64,000 nt of DNA from Pluralibacter sp. UBA7423. GTDB lineage: Bacteria > Pseudomonadota > Gammaproteobacteria > Enterobacterales > Enterobacteriaceae. Made by a program: the position numbers and the translations under genes. Below are positions 12,277 through 22,126 of this stretch, piece after piece; within the stretch, counting starts at the first letter, position 1, and each line of letters begins with the position of its first letter. Location of the stretch: the NCBI GenBank assembly GCA_002470465.1, contig DKMD01000003.1, positions 1 through 64,000 on the forward strand, given 5' to 3'. The notes beneath the pieces are model-generated. The model searched no databases, was not told the DNA's origin, and worked only from the letters and a program-made list of their open reading frames with translations.

Positions 12277-12813
12277 TTACGGTTTATCGCTGTTTGCAGG
12301 GGAGGAATCGGAAGCCGGTGCGGCCGCTGGCGATTTCATTTTGGCCTCGGTCACAGCGGAATCCGGCGCTTTTTCGACGGTTTCAGCCGGTGCCTGAGGC
12401 TCAGCGCTGGCCTGATGTTCCGCCGTCACCGGCGTCACGCCTTCGCGCTGGGCTTCGCTACCCTTCACCAGTGGATTCAGAATGGTGTTGGCTTCATCGC
12501 CTGCACGCTCCGCATCATGCTGAGTGTAAGAACGCTTCATGGACTCCGCCGCTTCGCGCAGTTCGTCCATCGACTCTTTCAGCTCAGGAGAAAGGTTACC
12601 GATGCTCGCCTTCTCCACCTTCTTCAGGCTGTCCTGAAACTCCTGGAGCTTCAGTTCCTGAGCCAGTTCATTTTGCACCGTCGTCGCCAGCGAGCGAATC
12701 GCCCGGATCCAGCCTGCAACGGTTTTCACAGCCACAGGTAAACGCTTCGGCCCAAGGACAATCAGGCCAATAACGAAGACCAGCAGCAGTTCACTGAAAC
12801 CAATATCGAACAC
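12277..12813 (-). CDS. tatB: Sec-independent translocase subunit TatB
   Basis: This 178-residue single-span protein forms the twin-arginine signal receptor with TatC. The N-terminal helix [20 protein letters not shown] is followed by the [11 protein letters not shown] hinge and an amphipathic helix, then an Ala/Glu/Pro-rich variable tail. It lies 3 bp after tatA and 2 bp before tatC. Confidence 0.97.
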   Translation of the reverse strand: MFDIGFSELLLVFVIGLIVLGPKRLPVAVKTVAGWIRAIRSLATTVQNELAQELKLQEFQDSLKKVEKASIGNLSPELKESMDELREAAESMKRSYTQHDAERAGDEANTILNPLVKGSEAQREGVTPVTAEHQASAEPQAPAETVEKAPDSAVTEAKMKSPAAAPASDSSPANSDKP

Positions 12814-12816
12814 GAA

Positions 12817-13080
12817 TTACACCTGCTCTTTATCGTGGCGTTTTGCATCGTCTTTGCTGGCGTCATCCTGCTTTTCGGAAAGCGATTTCGCCGGGAAATC
12901 AGCATCCTGTGCAGATGACTCTTTTTTATCCTGCTTGTCGTCATCATCACCCATGGCTTTTTTGAAGCCTTTGATAGACGCGCCCAAATCGGAACCCAGT
13001 GAACTCAGCTTTTTCGTCCCGAAAAGCAGAACCACAATCACGACGATAATTAACAACTGCCAAATACTGATACCACCCAT
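12817..13080 (-). CDS. tatA: Sec-independent translocase subunit TatA
   Basis: This 87-residue pore-forming Tat component has a short transmembrane helix (about residues 6-21), the LFGTKKL hinge, an amphipathic helix [20 protein letters not shown] and a highly charged tail ending KRHDKEQV. It is the first tat gene, 75 bp downstream of ubiB, and is probably also transcribed from its own promoter in that gap, which I did not pin down. Confidence 0.97.
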   Translation of the reverse strand: MGGISIWQLLIIVVIVVLLFGTKKLSSLGSDLGASIKGFKKAMGDDDDKQDKKESSAQDADFPAKSLSEKQDDASKDDAKRHDKEQV

Positions 13081-13155
13081 ACCTCTTCCTCCGTGTCAGA
13101 TGATAGTGAAAAACCGGCGTGCAGCTTACACACCGACGTCCGAATGATGCAAAAA

Positions 13156-14796
13156 TCAGCGGCTTTTAAACCAGCCGAGAAGCCAGACAACGATCCCCGC
13201 GCCCATGAGCCCGGTGGGCTGAAGCCCCAGGTCAGGACGGGTAATCATTAACAGCGTACCGCTCAGCATGAAGACAGCCCCTACGCCAAACAGATAGCGG
13301 GATTGCCCCTGCCGGACCCGGTTCGCACCCAATTCGTACGCGATTTTATCAATGCTTCGCTGAAGACTTTTGCCCTGGCGCAAGCTGTCATAGATCAGTT
13401 CAGGCATTTCCGGCATTTTTTCAATCCAGAACGGCGCTTTCTCTTTAAACGCACGCACCAGCGCCGGGATCCCAACCTGATCTTTGAGCCATGATTCGAG
13501 GAAAGGTTTCGCCGTCTTCCACAAGTCTAACTGAGGATAGAGCTGGCGTCCTACCCCCTCAACGTAAAGTAGTGTTTTCTGAAGTAAAACCAGCTGCGGC
13601 TGCACTTCCATATTGAAACGGCGCGCGGTGTTAAACAGATTGAGCAGAACGTGACCGAACGAGATTTCTGCCAGCGGCTTCTCAAAGATAGGCTCGCAGA
13701 CGGTGCGGATAGCAAATTCAAACTCTTCGACGTTAGTATCCGGCGGCACCCAGCCAGAATCCACATGCAGTTCAGCCACCTTGCGGTAATCGCGGTTGAA
13801 GAAAGCGATAAAGTTTTCCGCCAGATAGCGCTTATCGTCCTTGTTCAGTGAGCCGACGATGCCGCAGTCGATGCCGATATACTTCGGATTTTCCGGGTGC
13901 TCGTAGCTAACGAAAATATTGCCCGGGTGCATGTCCGCATGGAAGAAGCTGTCGCGGAACACCTGAGTGAAGAAGACCTGCACGCCGCGCTCGGCCAGCA
14001 GCTTCATGTTGGTATTCTGTTTTTCCAGCGTCTCGATATCCGACACCGGAATGCCGTAAATCCTTTCCATCACCAGCATGTCTTCACGACAGTAGTCGGA
14101 ATAGACTTCCGGCACGTACAGCATCGGGCTGTCTTCAAAGTTGCGGCGCAGCTGAATGGCGTTAGCCGCTTCACGCAGCAGGTTTAGTTCATCCAGCAGC
14201 GTTTTTTCATATTCGCGGACCACTTCCTGAGGGCGTAAACGGCGACCGTCCGGCAGCAGGCGAGGCACCCAACGTGCCAGGCGGTAGATGAGCTTCATAT
14301 CCGCTTTGATAACCGGCAGGATATCCGGGCGAATCACCTTGATGACCACCTCTTTGCCGTTTTCTTTCAGGCGCGCGGTATGCACCTGGGCGATGGAGGC
14401 TGAAGCCAGTGGTTCAACCTGAAAATCGTCAAACCAGCTTTCGACGGGAATATCGCCCATTGATTTTTCGATTTGCTGCTGCGCCAGCCTTCCGTCAAAC
14501 GGTGCGACGCGATCCTGTAGCATCGCCAGCTGATCGGCAATAAGCGGAGGGAAGAGGTCGCGGCGGGTTGAAAGCATCTGCCCGAATTTGATCCACACCG
14601 GGCCAAGCTCCTGCAGCGCCAGACGCAGGCGTTCGCCTAATGGCTTATCTTTATGGCGGTTAGGCATCCAGAACAGCATCCGCCGCCAGATTCGTAGCGG
14701 CAACGTGATACGCATTTTGGGAATGAGCTCATCAAGCCCGTAACTCAAAAAGGTGTGGATGATAAAATACAGGCGCCGCATTTCCCCTGGCGTCAT
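13156..14796 (-). CDS. ubiB: Ubiquinone biosynthesis protein kinase-like UbiB
   Basis: This 546-residue member of the atypical UbiB/ABC1 kinase family is a membrane-bound ATPase needed for coenzyme Q synthesis. The family marks are the KxGQ motif ([12 protein letters not shown]), the alanine-rich loop ASASIAQVH replacing a P-loop, catalytic-type HADMHPGNI and the metal-binding [10 protein letters not shown]. Two transmembrane helices close the C terminus. The start at 14796 overlaps the ubiJ stop by 4 bp, which favours it over an upstream start. Confidence 0.96.
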   Translation of the reverse strand: MTPGEMRRLYFIIHTFLSYGLDELIPKMRITLPLRIWRRMLFWMPNRHKDKPLGERLRLALQELGPVWIKFGQMLSTRRDLFPPLIADQLAMLQDRVAPFDGRLAQQQIEKSMGDIPVESWFDDFQVEPLASASIAQVHTARLKENGKEVVIKVIRPDILPVIKADMKLIYRLARWVPRLLPDGRRLRPQEVVREYEKTLLDELNLLREAANAIQLRRNFEDSPMLYVPEVYSDYCREDMLVMERIYGIPVSDIETLEKQNTNMKLLAERGVQVFFTQVFRDSFFHADMHPGNIFVSYEHPENPKYIGIDCGIVGSLNKDDKRYLAENFIAFFNRDYRKVAELHVDSGWVPPDTNVEEFEFAIRTVCEPIFEKPLAEISFGHVLLNLFNTARRFNMEVQPQLVLLQKTLLYVEGVGRQLYPQLDLWKTAKPFLESWLKDQVGIPALVRAFKEKAPFWIEKMPEMPELIYDSLRQGKSLQRSIDKIAYELGANRVRQGQSRYLFGVGAVFMLSGTLLMITRPDLGLQPTGLMGAGIVVWLLGWFKSR

Positions 14797-15398
14797 TTCC
14801 CCTCCAGTTTTTCCAGCCTCTTGCTTAACGCTTCCGTCGCACGCTCCACGGCGGCGCATTCTTCAGCAAACCAGGCGACTTCAAGCTGACCTGGCGCCAT
14901 CCGCCACTCTTCAGTGATGGCCTCAGCCACATAGCGCTGCTGACGCTGCAGGCCCCGCTGCAAAAATTTCGCCCCGCCGCGAAGCACTTTACTGACGCCT
15001 TCGGCCGCAATATCACCGGTATAGGGAGCCAGCAGTTCTGCGGGGTCAAACTCGGCTAAATCAGCCAGCGCGACAAAGTTCTGCACCACCTGGAGATCGC
15101 CCTGGACTTCAAGATCGCCCGAGCGAATCAGAGTTGTCAGCTGCTGGCGATTACGCAACTGCGGCAGCACGCCGAGGCGGGTACTGACGGTACAGTCCGC
15201 CTCGCCTTCCCAGGCGCTCAACACGTCAATCTGCTGCGCGCTGAATGCCAACACCAGCGGAGAGGTGAACTCTTTAAGCTCAATACGCAACACTTTGCCC
15301 AGCAAACGCTGCCGGGCCGGCTGCAGCGCGCGTTCGCGCCACAGAAACGTGTTGAGCGCACCCTCAATGCCTGCGGTGACCAACGGTTGAAAAGGCAT
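14793..15398 (-). CDS. ubiJ: Ubiquinone biosynthesis accessory factor UbiJ
   Basis: This 201-residue SCP2-like lipid-binding protein, together with UbiK, helps the soluble Ubi enzyme assembly. The C-terminal part, [16 protein letters not shown] then a heptad-like helix [16 protein letters not shown], is the expected coiled-coil contact. In E. coli the small RNA EsrE is encoded in the 3' part of this gene; whether it is made here cannot be told from sequence alone. Overlaps ubiB by 4 bp and follows ubiE by 12 bp. Confidence 0.95.
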   Translation of the reverse strand: MPFQPLVTAGIEGALNTFLWRERALQPARQRLLGKVLRIELKEFTSPLVLAFSAQQIDVLSAWEGEADCTVSTRLGVLPQLRNRQQLTTLIRSGDLEVQGDLQVVQNFVALADLAEFDPAELLAPYTGDIAAEGVSKVLRGGAKFLQRGLQRQQRYVAEAITEEWRMAPGQLEVAWFAEECAAVERATEALSKRLEKLEGK

Positions 15399-15410
15399 GG
15401 CGAACTCCTG

Positions 15411-16166
15411 TCAGAACTTATAGCCGCGATGCAGGGCGACGATACCGGCCGTCAGATTGTAGTAATCGACGTTGTCAAAACCAGCGTCCTGCATCATCGC
15501 TTTCAGGGTTTCCTGATCCGGATGCATGCGGATAGATTCCGCCAGATAGCGATAGCTTTCGCCATCTTTTGCCACCACTTCGCCGACTTTCGGCAGCACG
15601 TGGAAGGAGTAGGCATCGTAGGCTTTACTCAGCGGCTCGATAATGGGTTTGGAGAATTCCAGCACCAGCAGGCGTCCGCCTGGTTTCAGCACGCGATACA
15701 TGGAACGCAGCGCTTTATCTTTATCAGTGACGTTACGCAGGCCAAAAGAGATGGTGATGCAATCAAAGGTGTTATCGGGGAACGGCAGTGCTTCAGCGTT
15801 GGCCTGAACGTATTCCACATTGCCAATCACGCCAATGTTGCGCAGCTTTTCACGGCCCATCTTGAGCATGGAGGCGTTAATGTCTGCCAGCACCACGTTT
15901 CCGGTTTCACCGACGAGGCGTGAGAATTTTGCCGTCAGGTCGCCCGTACCGCCTGCCAGATCCAGCACTTTTTGCCCACGGCGCACGCCGCTGCAGTCGA
16001 TGGTGAAGCGCTTCCACAAGCGATGGATCCCGAACGACATCAGGTCGTTCATGACATCATATTTAGCGGCAACAGAATGGAATACATGTGCCACCATGTC
16101 CTCTTTCTGCGATTTGGCAACCGTCTGGAAGCCAAAGTGCGTCGTTTCCTGTGAATCCTCAACCAT
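15411..16166 (-). CDS. ubiE: Ubiquinone/menaquinone C-methyltransferase UbiE
   Basis: This 251-residue SAM-dependent methyltransferase acts in both ubiquinone (C2 methylation of the benzoquinol) and menaquinone (demethylmenaquinol) synthesis. The SAM loop is [15 protein letters not shown] and the family motif [13 protein letters not shown] is intact. It is the first gene of ubiE-ubiJ-ubiB-tatABCD; a 67-bp gap separates it from rmuC. Confidence 0.97.
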   Translation of the reverse strand: MVEDSQETTHFGFQTVAKSQKEDMVAHVFHSVAAKYDVMNDLMSFGIHRLWKRFTIDCSGVRRGQKVLDLAGGTGDLTAKFSRLVGETGNVVLADINASMLKMGREKLRNIGVIGNVEYVQANAEALPFPDNTFDCITISFGLRNVTDKDKALRSMYRVLKPGGRLLVLEFSKPIIEPLSKAYDAYSFHVLPKVGEVVAKDGESYRYLAESIRMHPDQETLKAMMQDAGFDNVDYYNLTAGIVALHRGYKF

Positions 16167-16233
16167 CTCAATGCCTGCCTTTGAAGAAAAGATTCCCCGG
16201 AGTGTAACAGATTGAGCGCATTTCCCCTACGCC

Positions 16234-17685
16234 TCAACCGTGCCGCGACACCCGTACAGACGCATCATCAGGCGGCGCGTCCGGCGCGAATAAATTCTCT
16301 TCGCTATCATTTAGCGCCTTACGCTCAGCGTCAAAAGCAGCCTCTTCAGCAGTAGCTTGTTCAACCAGTTCCGGATTAATCTCACGCTTCACCTCCACGC
16401 CCAAATCGCGGAACGATTCGGCCTGCGCCAGCAGATTTCCACGCCCTGAAGCGAGCTTTTTCATCGCCTGACGATAGTTATCCTGCGCTTTATCGAGCCC
16501 CTGGCCGATGGCGGACATGTCGTCCACGAACAGGCGCATTTTGTCGTACAGGCGACTCGCACGATCTGCAATTTGCTGCGCGTTACGACTCTGATGCTCG
16601 TAGCGCCAAAGGTTAGCTATGGTGCGCAGCGCCACCAGCAGCGTGGTGGGGCTGACCAGCATGATGTTGTTCTTCAGCGCTTCAGTAATGAGCTCCGGCT
16701 GCCTGTCAATTGCCAGCAGGAAAGCGGGCTCAACCGGAATAAACATCAGCACGTAGTCGAGCGAACGCAGCCCCGGCAGCTGCTGATAGTCTTTACGCCC
16801 CAGCAGGCGAATATGGTTACGAAGAGACGCGATATGCTCCTGAAGCGCCGACTCACGGGAGTATTCATCTTCGGCGTTAAAATAGCGTTCGTAGGCGACC
16901 AGGGTCATCTTGGCGTCGATCACCACGTCTTTACCCTGCGGCAGACGCACAATGACGTCGGGCTGCATACGCGCACGAGCTTCGGTTTCGATGCTGACCT
17001 GAGTCTGGTATTCGTACCCTTCCCTCAGCCCGGACGCTTCAAGCACGCGAGTCAGCACGACTTCGCCCCAATTCCCCTGGGTTTTGTTATCGCCTTTCAG
17101 CGCTTTGGTGAGGTTAACCGCCTCCTGCGCCATCTGCGCATTCAGCTGCTGAAGATTACGAATTTCATGGGCAAGCGTGTGGCGCTCCTGCGCCTCTTTT
17201 CCGAAGCTGTCCTGGACCTGACGGCGGAAGCCATCAAGCTGTTCACGCAGCGGCGTCAGCAAACCGTGCAAACTTTGGCGATTTTGCTCATCCACTCGGC
17301 GATTGCTGTGCTCAAAAATACGGTTAGCGAGGTTTTCAAACTGCTCGCTCAGGCGCTGTTCGCTGTTGACCATCTGGCGGATTTTGTCTTCAGCATGCAG
17401 CTGAGTGGATTCAAGACGGGTAGTCACCTCACGCAGATCGGCTTCCAGCGAGGCATTGATATCCCGCAGGCTGCGCAGCTCGTTGTTCAGCAATTCACAC
17501 TCGTCGCGCCAGTGGGCATGCTGAGCCAGCTGTTGTCTGGCCGCGCTGAGCTCCATTTCCAGCTCGTGGCGATCTTCAAGGAAATCGGCCCGCTGCCTGT
17601 CCGCATGGGATTTTGTGGCTAACCAGCCAAACACGCCCCCGACAAGCAGTGCTACCACTGCGCTAATGATGATTGAAATGTCCAC
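16234..17685 (-). CDS. rmuC: DNA recombination protein RmuC
   Basis: This 483-residue protein limits recombination between inverted repeats in E. coli; its exact biochemistry is unsettled, and recent work links the family to nuclease-based defence. An N-terminal transmembrane helix (about residues 3-23) is followed by a long coiled coil (about 30-200) and the RmuC domain with GNWGEVVLTRVLEASGL and the VIDAKMTLVAYERYF core, whose D-x-K resembles a restriction-endonuclease-like centre. The acidic tail is slightly longer than in E. coli. Confidence 0.93.
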   Translation of the reverse strand: MDISIIISAVVALLVGGVFGWLATKSHADRQRADFLEDRHELEMELSAARQQLAQHAHWRDECELLNNELRSLRDINASLEADLREVTTRLESTQLHAEDKIRQMVNSEQRLSEQFENLANRIFEHSNRRVDEQNRQSLHGLLTPLREQLDGFRRQVQDSFGKEAQERHTLAHEIRNLQQLNAQMAQEAVNLTKALKGDNKTQGNWGEVVLTRVLEASGLREGYEYQTQVSIETEARARMQPDVIVRLPQGKDVVIDAKMTLVAYERYFNAEDEYSRESALQEHIASLRNHIRLLGRKDYQQLPGLRSLDYVLMFIPVEPAFLLAIDRQPELITEALKNNIMLVSPTTLLVALRTIANLWRYEHQSRNAQQIADRASRLYDKMRLFVDDMSAIGQGLDKAQDNYRQAMKKLASGRGNLLAQAESFRDLGVEVKREINPELVEQATAEEAAFDAERKALNDSEENLFAPDAPPDDASVRVSRHG

Positions 17686-17775
17686 CGCTCCCCCTGCGTC
17701 AACGACTTACCGGCACAACATAGAATTGTGCTGTATAAACGTCCAGTTGGAAAGGTCTTTCCTGCGAGGCAATAC

Positions 17776-17806
17776 GCAAAAAGAAAGGCCGAACGCGTCG
17801 GCCTTT
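17776..17806 (-). terminator. Rho-independent terminator of udp
   Basis: A 9-bp inverted repeat (AAAGGCCGA at 17784-17792 with TCGGCCTTT at 17798-17806) is followed on the minus strand by CTTTTTGCG. It lies 17 bp after the udp stop, before rmuC. The plus strand also has a short T run, so it may work in both directions. Confidence 0.8.
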
Positions 17807-17823
17807 TATCGAAGAGAGGAAAA

Positions 17824-18585
17824 CTACAGCAGACGACGGGCCGCTTCGACCACGATTTTGACCGCGTGGCTTTCCGTTTTCTTCATCGTTTCCGCATTAG
17901 GGATTTCTTGCTGGGTGCGGTTGACGATAACGCCCGCAACCATCCCGGCGCGCAGGCCCTGGCTGGAGCACATGGTCAGCAGAGTGGCGGACTCCATCTC
18001 GTAGTTCATCACGCCCATCGACTGCCACTCTTCCATGGAGCCTTTGTAACGGCTGACTACGCGACCAGAGAAGGTGTCGTAACGCTCCTGACCCGGATAG
18101 AAGGTGTCGGAAGAAGCGGTCACGCCGATATGGGTGGTTGCGCCAACGGATTTCGCCGCTTCGACCAGCGCGGTAGTACAGGCAAAGTCAGCCACCGCCG
18201 GGTATTCCATCGGCGCAAAATGCAGGCTTGCGCCATCAAGGCGAACGGATGCGGTCGTCACCAGCACATCACCAACGTTGATGTTTGGCTGAATGGCGCC
18301 AGTGGTACCCACGCGCAGGAACGTGCGGATACCAAGCTGAGCCAGTTCTTCTACCGCGATAGAGGTGGACGGGCCGCCGATACCGGTTGAGCAGACGATA
18401 ACGGGTTTACCATCGAGTTCTGCACGCCAGGAGGTGAATTCACGGTGCGATGCCAGCTTAACCGGCTTATCCATCAGCGCGGCGATCTTTTCCACACGCT
18501 CCGGATCGCCCGGGACGATCGCGAGCGTTGCCCCTTGTAAATCGTTCTTGGTGAGGCCGAGATGAAAAACATCAGACTTAGACAT
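17824..18585 (-). CDS. udp: Uridine phosphorylase Udp
   Basis: This 253-residue cytoplasmic enzyme splits uridine with phosphate into uracil and ribose-1-phosphate. Nucleoside-phosphorylase motifs are [29 protein letters not shown], and [12 protein letters not shown] near the ribose site. The start at 18585 gives the family length and follows GAGGAG; 13 upstream in-frame residues are rejected. The promoter region holds two CRP-type sites spaced 52 bp apart, as in the CRP/CytR-controlled E. coli gene. Confidence 0.97.
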   Translation of the reverse strand: MSKSDVFHLGLTKNDLQGATLAIVPGDPERVEKIAALMDKPVKLASHREFTSWRAELDGKPVIVCSTGIGGPSTSIAVEELAQLGIRTFLRVGTTGAIQPNINVGDVLVTTASVRLDGASLHFAPMEYPAVADFACTTALVEAAKSVGATTHIGVTASSDTFYPGQERYDTFSGRVVSRYKGSMEEWQSMGVMNYEMESATLLTMCSSQGLRAGMVAGVIVNRTQQEIPNAETMKKTESHAVKIVVEAARRLL

Positions 18586-18630
18586 AAAAAACTCCTCTCT
18601 GGATCGGTTTATCAGCAGAAGCAAAAACGC

Positions 18631-18725
18631 ACTTTACCGAAGCTTCAGGCACATTTTAGTGACACCCATCACTATGGATGAAAATGTTTGCATTGATTTT
18701 CTTTATAAAAGTGATTTACATCACA
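18631..18725 (-). promoter_or_regulatory. udp control region: two CRP sites, CytR-like element, -10
   Basis: Two near-palindromic CRP sites are seen: AGTGA-N6-TCACT (18658-18673) and AGTGA-N6-TCACA (18710-18725). Their centres are 52 bp apart, the spacing of CRP1/CRP2 in E. coli udp. Between them TTTGCATT resembles the CytR half-site GTTGCATT. A -10 TAAAGT on the minus strand (18631-18636) puts the start near 18624, so the near site would be at about -41.5 and the far one at about -93.5. Positions are seen; regulator identity is inferred. Confidence 0.78.
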
Positions 18726-18839
18726 TTAACAAGCGATAACGATGAGCACTGCACATAAGATAGCCGTTTTCTGGCACTGTGAATCGTCAACCTGCGGACT
18801 ATATTTACCACTGCGCTAATTATTGGTACGGAGAATGCC

Positions 18840-19646
18840 ATGACTGAAAAAACTGGCTTTGCACCTGCTGCGGCCCCTCACGCCTCGACCATCGTTCACA
18901 CGCCTGACGATGCTATCGTCGCGGGAGAAACCTCTATTCCTTCCCGCGGCGAGAACATGCCTGCTTATCACGCCCGCCCCAAAAATACCGGCGGCCCGCT
19001 GCCGGTGGTCATTGTGGTGCAGGAGATTTTTGGCGTGCATGAACACATTCGCGACGTCTGCCGCCGACTGGCGAACGAAGGCTATCTGGCGATTGCACCT
19101 GAGCTCTACTTCCGTCAGGGCGACCCGAACGATTACGCCGATATCCCTACCCTGTTCAGCGAGCTGGTAACGAAGGTGCCGGATGCGCAGGTGCTGTCCG
19201 ATTTAGATCACGTCGCCAGTTGGGCTTCACGCAACGGCGGTGACGCCAATCGCCTGCTGATCACCGGCTTCTGCTGGGGCGGGCGAATTGCCTGGCTCTA
19301 TGCCGCCCACAACCCGCAACTGAAGGCTGCGGTGGCCTGGTACGGCAAACTGGTGGGCGAAAAGTCCCTGAATTCCCCCAAGCATCCGGTTGATGTCGCC
19401 ACTGACCTCACCGCCCCGGTGCTTGGCCTGTATGGCGGGCAGGACACGGGTATTTCACTTGAGAGCGTGGAGACCATGCGCCAGGCGCTGCGGGCCGCCA
19501 ATGCGAAAGCCGAGATCGTCGTCTACCCGGATGCCGGGCACGCGTTTAATGCAGATTATCGCCCGAGCTACCATGAAGAATCTGCCAAAGATGGCTGGCA
19601 GCGTATGCTGGCGTGGTTCAGCCAGTACGGCGATAAAAAAGCGTAA
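18840..19646 (+). CDS. dlhH: Dienelactone hydrolase family protein DlhH (YsgA)
   Basis: This 268-residue alpha/beta hydrolase belongs to the dienelactone hydrolase family. The Cys-type nucleophile elbow GFCWGG (C145) is followed by an Asp near LYGGQDTG and the His in DAGHAF, giving the C-D-H triad. Natural substrate is not known for the enterobacterial members. It is divergent from udp across 254 bp and is followed by a REP/BIME element. Confidence 0.9.
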   Translation: MTEKTGFAPAAAPHASTIVHTPDDAIVAGETSIPSRGENMPAYHARPKNTGGPLPVVIVVQEIFGVHEHIRDVCRRLANEGYLAIAPELYFRQGDPNDYADIPTLFSELVTKVPDAQVLSDLDHVASWASRNGGDANRLLITGFCWGGRIAWLYAAHNPQLKAAVAWYGKLVGEKSLNSPKHPVDVATDLTAPVLGLYGGQDTGISLESVETMRQALRAANAKAEIVVYPDAGHAFNADYRPSYHEESAKDGWQRMLAWFSQYGDKKA

Positions 19647-19651
19647 AAAAA

Positions 19652-19735
19652 GCCCGGTGTGGCGGTTACGCCTTACCGGGCCTGGGATGATTTCAACGTC
19701 CCTGTAGGCCGGGCAAGCAATGGCGTCGCCCGGCA
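19652..19735. repeat. REP/BIME element between dlhH and metE
   Basis: Two imperfect palindromic units (GCCCGGTGTGGCGG...CCTTACCGGGC and GTAGGCCGGGCAAGC...GTCGCCCGGC) lie in the 100-bp gap between the convergent dlhH and metE 3' ends. These are the typical GC-rich REP pattern of enterobacteria, which can stabilise mRNA 3' ends and bind gyrase or IHF. Confidence 0.85.
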
Positions 19736-19746
19736 ATTCATCTCCA

Positions 19747-22008
19747 CTACGCGTGACGCAAATTCTGCGCCGCCTGCACCATGTTCGCCAGTGCAGCGCG
19801 GGTTTCAGGCCAGCCGCGCGTTTTCAGACCGCAGTCCGGGTTCACCCACAGGCGTTCGGCCGGAATACGCTGAGCGGCTTTCTTCAGCAACGCTTCAATC
19901 CATTCCACGCTTGGCACGTTCGGGGAGTGAATGTCGTACACGCCCGGCCCAATTTCGTTCGGGTAGTCAAACTCTTCAAACGATTCAAGCAGTTCCATAT
20001 CAGAGCGTGAGGTTTCAATAGTGATCACGTCCGCATCCAGCGCCGCGATAGAATCCATAATGTCGTTGAATTCGCAGTAGCACATGTGTGTATGGATTTG
20101 CGTTTCGTCTTTCGCCACGGCGGCGTTGATGCGGAAAGCTTCCACGCCCCATTGCAGATACGCCGCCCAGTCGCTGCGCTTAAGCGGCAGGCCTTCGCGC
20201 AGGGCCGGTTCGTCAATCTGAATAATGCCGATACCTGCGGCTTCCAGATCCGCCACTTCGTCACGCAGCGCCAGCGCGATCTGCTTAGCGATAGTTTCAC
20301 GGCTCACGTCTTCGCGCGGGAAGGACCAGCAGAGAATGGTTACCGGGCCCGTCAGCATGCCTTTAACCGGTTTGTCAGTCAGAGACTGCGCATACTTCGC
20401 CCATTCAACGGTGATCGCTTCCGGACGACTGATATCACCAATCACAACCGGCGGCTTCACGCAGCGGGAGCCGTAGCTCTGCACCCAGCCGTTCTGGGTA
20501 AAGACGAAGCCGTCGAGGTGTTCGCCAAAGTATTCCACCATGTCGTTACGTTCTGCTTCACCGTGCACCAGCACGTCCAGACCTAAGCGTTCCTGCTCGG
20601 CAATCGCCTGTTTGATATGTTCAGCGATCCCGGTGCGATAGTTATTGGCATCCAGTACGCCTTTTTTGAAGTCCAGGCGCAGGCCGCGAATCTCAGTAGT
20701 CTGCGGGAAAGAGCCGATAGTCGTTGTCGGCCAGGCTGGCAGCCTGAAACGTGCGCGCTGCGCTTCAGCACGGACTTCGTACGCATTTTCTCGCTGGCTG
20801 TCTTTTGCGGTGATCGCCGCCAGACGCTGCTCTACCGCCGCATTATGCACGCGGGTGGAGTGACGGCGAGCCTGAATCGGCACGCTCCATTCTGTGATGG
20901 CTTTAGTATCACCACTGTTCAGCGCATCTCGCAGCAGGGCCAGCTCTTCGCATTTTTGCAGGGCAAAGGCAAACCAGCTCTTCACTTCTGCATCCAGGCG
21001 GGTTTCCACGCTGAGATCGATCGGGCTATGCAGCAAAGAACAAGAAGAAGCCACCCACAGATCGCGTTTGCCGACGATCCCTTTAATTTGCGCATATTTC
21101 TCCGTCAGATCGGCACGCCAGACGTTACGGCCGTTCACCAGGCCCGCCGAAAGCAGCCAGTCAGCAGGCAGACGCTTGTGCAGCTCAGACACGTCATCTT
21201 TACCATGCACCAGATCGACATGCAGACCCTGCACTGGCAGCGCGGTAATGGTGTCCAGATTTGGCGTCACGCCTTCGAAATAGGTCGTCAGCAGCAGTTT
21301 TATTTTGCCCTGCAATGCTTCATACGCGGGCTGGAAGGCGTCGAGCCATGGGCGCGGGAGTTCCAGCACCAGGATTGGCTCGTCGATTTGCACCCATTCC
21401 ACGCCGCGTTTTGCCAGCTCCGCCAGCACCTGCTGGTAAACCGGGAGAATATCTTTCAGGAGGCTCAGGCGGTCAAACTGTTCACCTTTCACTTTCCCCA
21501 GCCACAGATAGGTGATCGGGCCAAGCAGCACGGGCTTCACCTTGTGGCCGAGCGCCAACGCTTCGTCCACTTCATCCAGCAGCTGTGTCCACGTCAGTTT
21601 GAATTCCTGACCTTTGGTGAATTCCGGCACCATATAGTGATAGTTGGTGTTAAACCACTTAGTCATTTCAGCGGCTGCGGCTGGTTCGCCGGTTGGCGCA
21701 CGACCGCGACCGATGCGGAACAGAGTGTCGATATCCACTGAGCCGTCTTTGTTCTGATGACGAGCCGGCACGTTGCCCAGTAGCAGGCTGGTGGTCAGAA
21801 CATGGTCGTACCAGGCGAAATCGCCCACCGGCAGTAAATCCACACCGGCGTCTTTCTGCTGTCGCCAGTGACGGGTGCGCAGCTCACGCCCGGTGTTCAG
21901 CAGCTCTTCACGGGAAATGTTGCCTGCCCAGTAGCTTTCCTGAGCTTTTTTCAGCTCGCGGCGCAGACCAACGCGAGGAAATCCGAGGGTATGGTTTTTG
22001 ATAGTCAT
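19747..22008 (-). CDS. metE: Cobalamin-independent methionine synthase MetE
   Basis: This 753-residue zinc enzyme transfers a methyl group from 5-methyltetrahydropteroyl-triglutamate to homocysteine. Zinc ligands lie in HMCYCEF (family H641 and C643), in a downstream Glu and in [12 protein letters not shown] (family C726). Length equals E. coli MetE. It is divergent from metR across 117 bp containing tandem MetJ boxes; E. coli MetE is activated by MetR plus homocysteine and repressed by MetJ. Confidence 0.98.
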   Translation of the reverse strand: MTIKNHTLGFPRVGLRRELKKAQESYWAGNISREELLNTGRELRTRHWRQQKDAGVDLLPVGDFAWYDHVLTTSLLLGNVPARHQNKDGSVDIDTLFRIGRGRAPTGEPAAAAEMTKWFNTNYHYMVPEFTKGQEFKLTWTQLLDEVDEALALGHKVKPVLLGPITYLWLGKVKGEQFDRLSLLKDILPVYQQVLAELAKRGVEWVQIDEPILVLELPRPWLDAFQPAYEALQGKIKLLLTTYFEGVTPNLDTITALPVQGLHVDLVHGKDDVSELHKRLPADWLLSAGLVNGRNVWRADLTEKYAQIKGIVGKRDLWVASSCSLLHSPIDLSVETRLDAEVKSWFAFALQKCEELALLRDALNSGDTKAITEWSVPIQARRHSTRVHNAAVEQRLAAITAKDSQRENAYEVRAEAQRARFRLPAWPTTTIGSFPQTTEIRGLRLDFKKGVLDANNYRTGIAEHIKQAIAEQERLGLDVLVHGEAERNDMVEYFGEHLDGFVFTQNGWVQSYGSRCVKPPVVIGDISRPEAITVEWAKYAQSLTDKPVKGMLTGPVTILCWSFPREDVSRETIAKQIALALRDEVADLEAAGIGIIQIDEPALREGLPLKRSDWAAYLQWGVEAFRINAAVAKDETQIHTHMCYCEFNDIMDSIAALDADVITIETSRSDMELLESFEEFDYPNEIGPGVYDIHSPNVPSVEWIEALLKKAAQRIPAERLWVNPDCGLKTRGWPETRAALANMVQAAQNLRHA

Positions 22009-22038
22009 GTCGTTGCCCCTTGAGGAAATTTGTTATTT

Positions 22039-22062
22039 GGACGTCCAGATGTTTACACATCC
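22039..22062 (-). promoter_or_regulatory. Three tandem MetJ met boxes
   Basis: Three contiguous 8-bp units, GGACGTCC, AGATGTTT and ACACATCC, match the met box AGACGTCT at 6, 6 and 5 positions. They lie 31 bp upstream of metE in the metE-metR gap. MetJ binds tandem met boxes cooperatively with SAM, so this is the likely methionine repression site for metE and perhaps metR. Confidence 0.82.
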
Positions 22063-22113
22063 ATAATTGGCGGTTACTGTATATTCCTCAAGCGCAACAT
22101 TTTCATGCCGAAG

Positions 22114-22126
22114 TGAAGGACTTTCA
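22114..22126 (+). promoter_or_regulatory. MetR-type palindrome over the metR start
   Basis: TGAA-GGACT-TTCA matches the MetR consensus TGAA-N5-TTCA exactly. It covers the metR Shine-Dalgarno (GAAGGA) and the first base of its ATG. That placement would fit direct autorepression, but a single short palindrome over an SD may also be chance. Confidence 0.45.

Noticed and set aside
16573..17622. 349-codon plus-strand frame opposite rmuC
   Set aside because: Antisense shadow with odd composition and no SD.
19652..19735. Insertion sequence end
   Set aside because: The palindromes fit REP/BIME structure; there is no transposase or target duplication.
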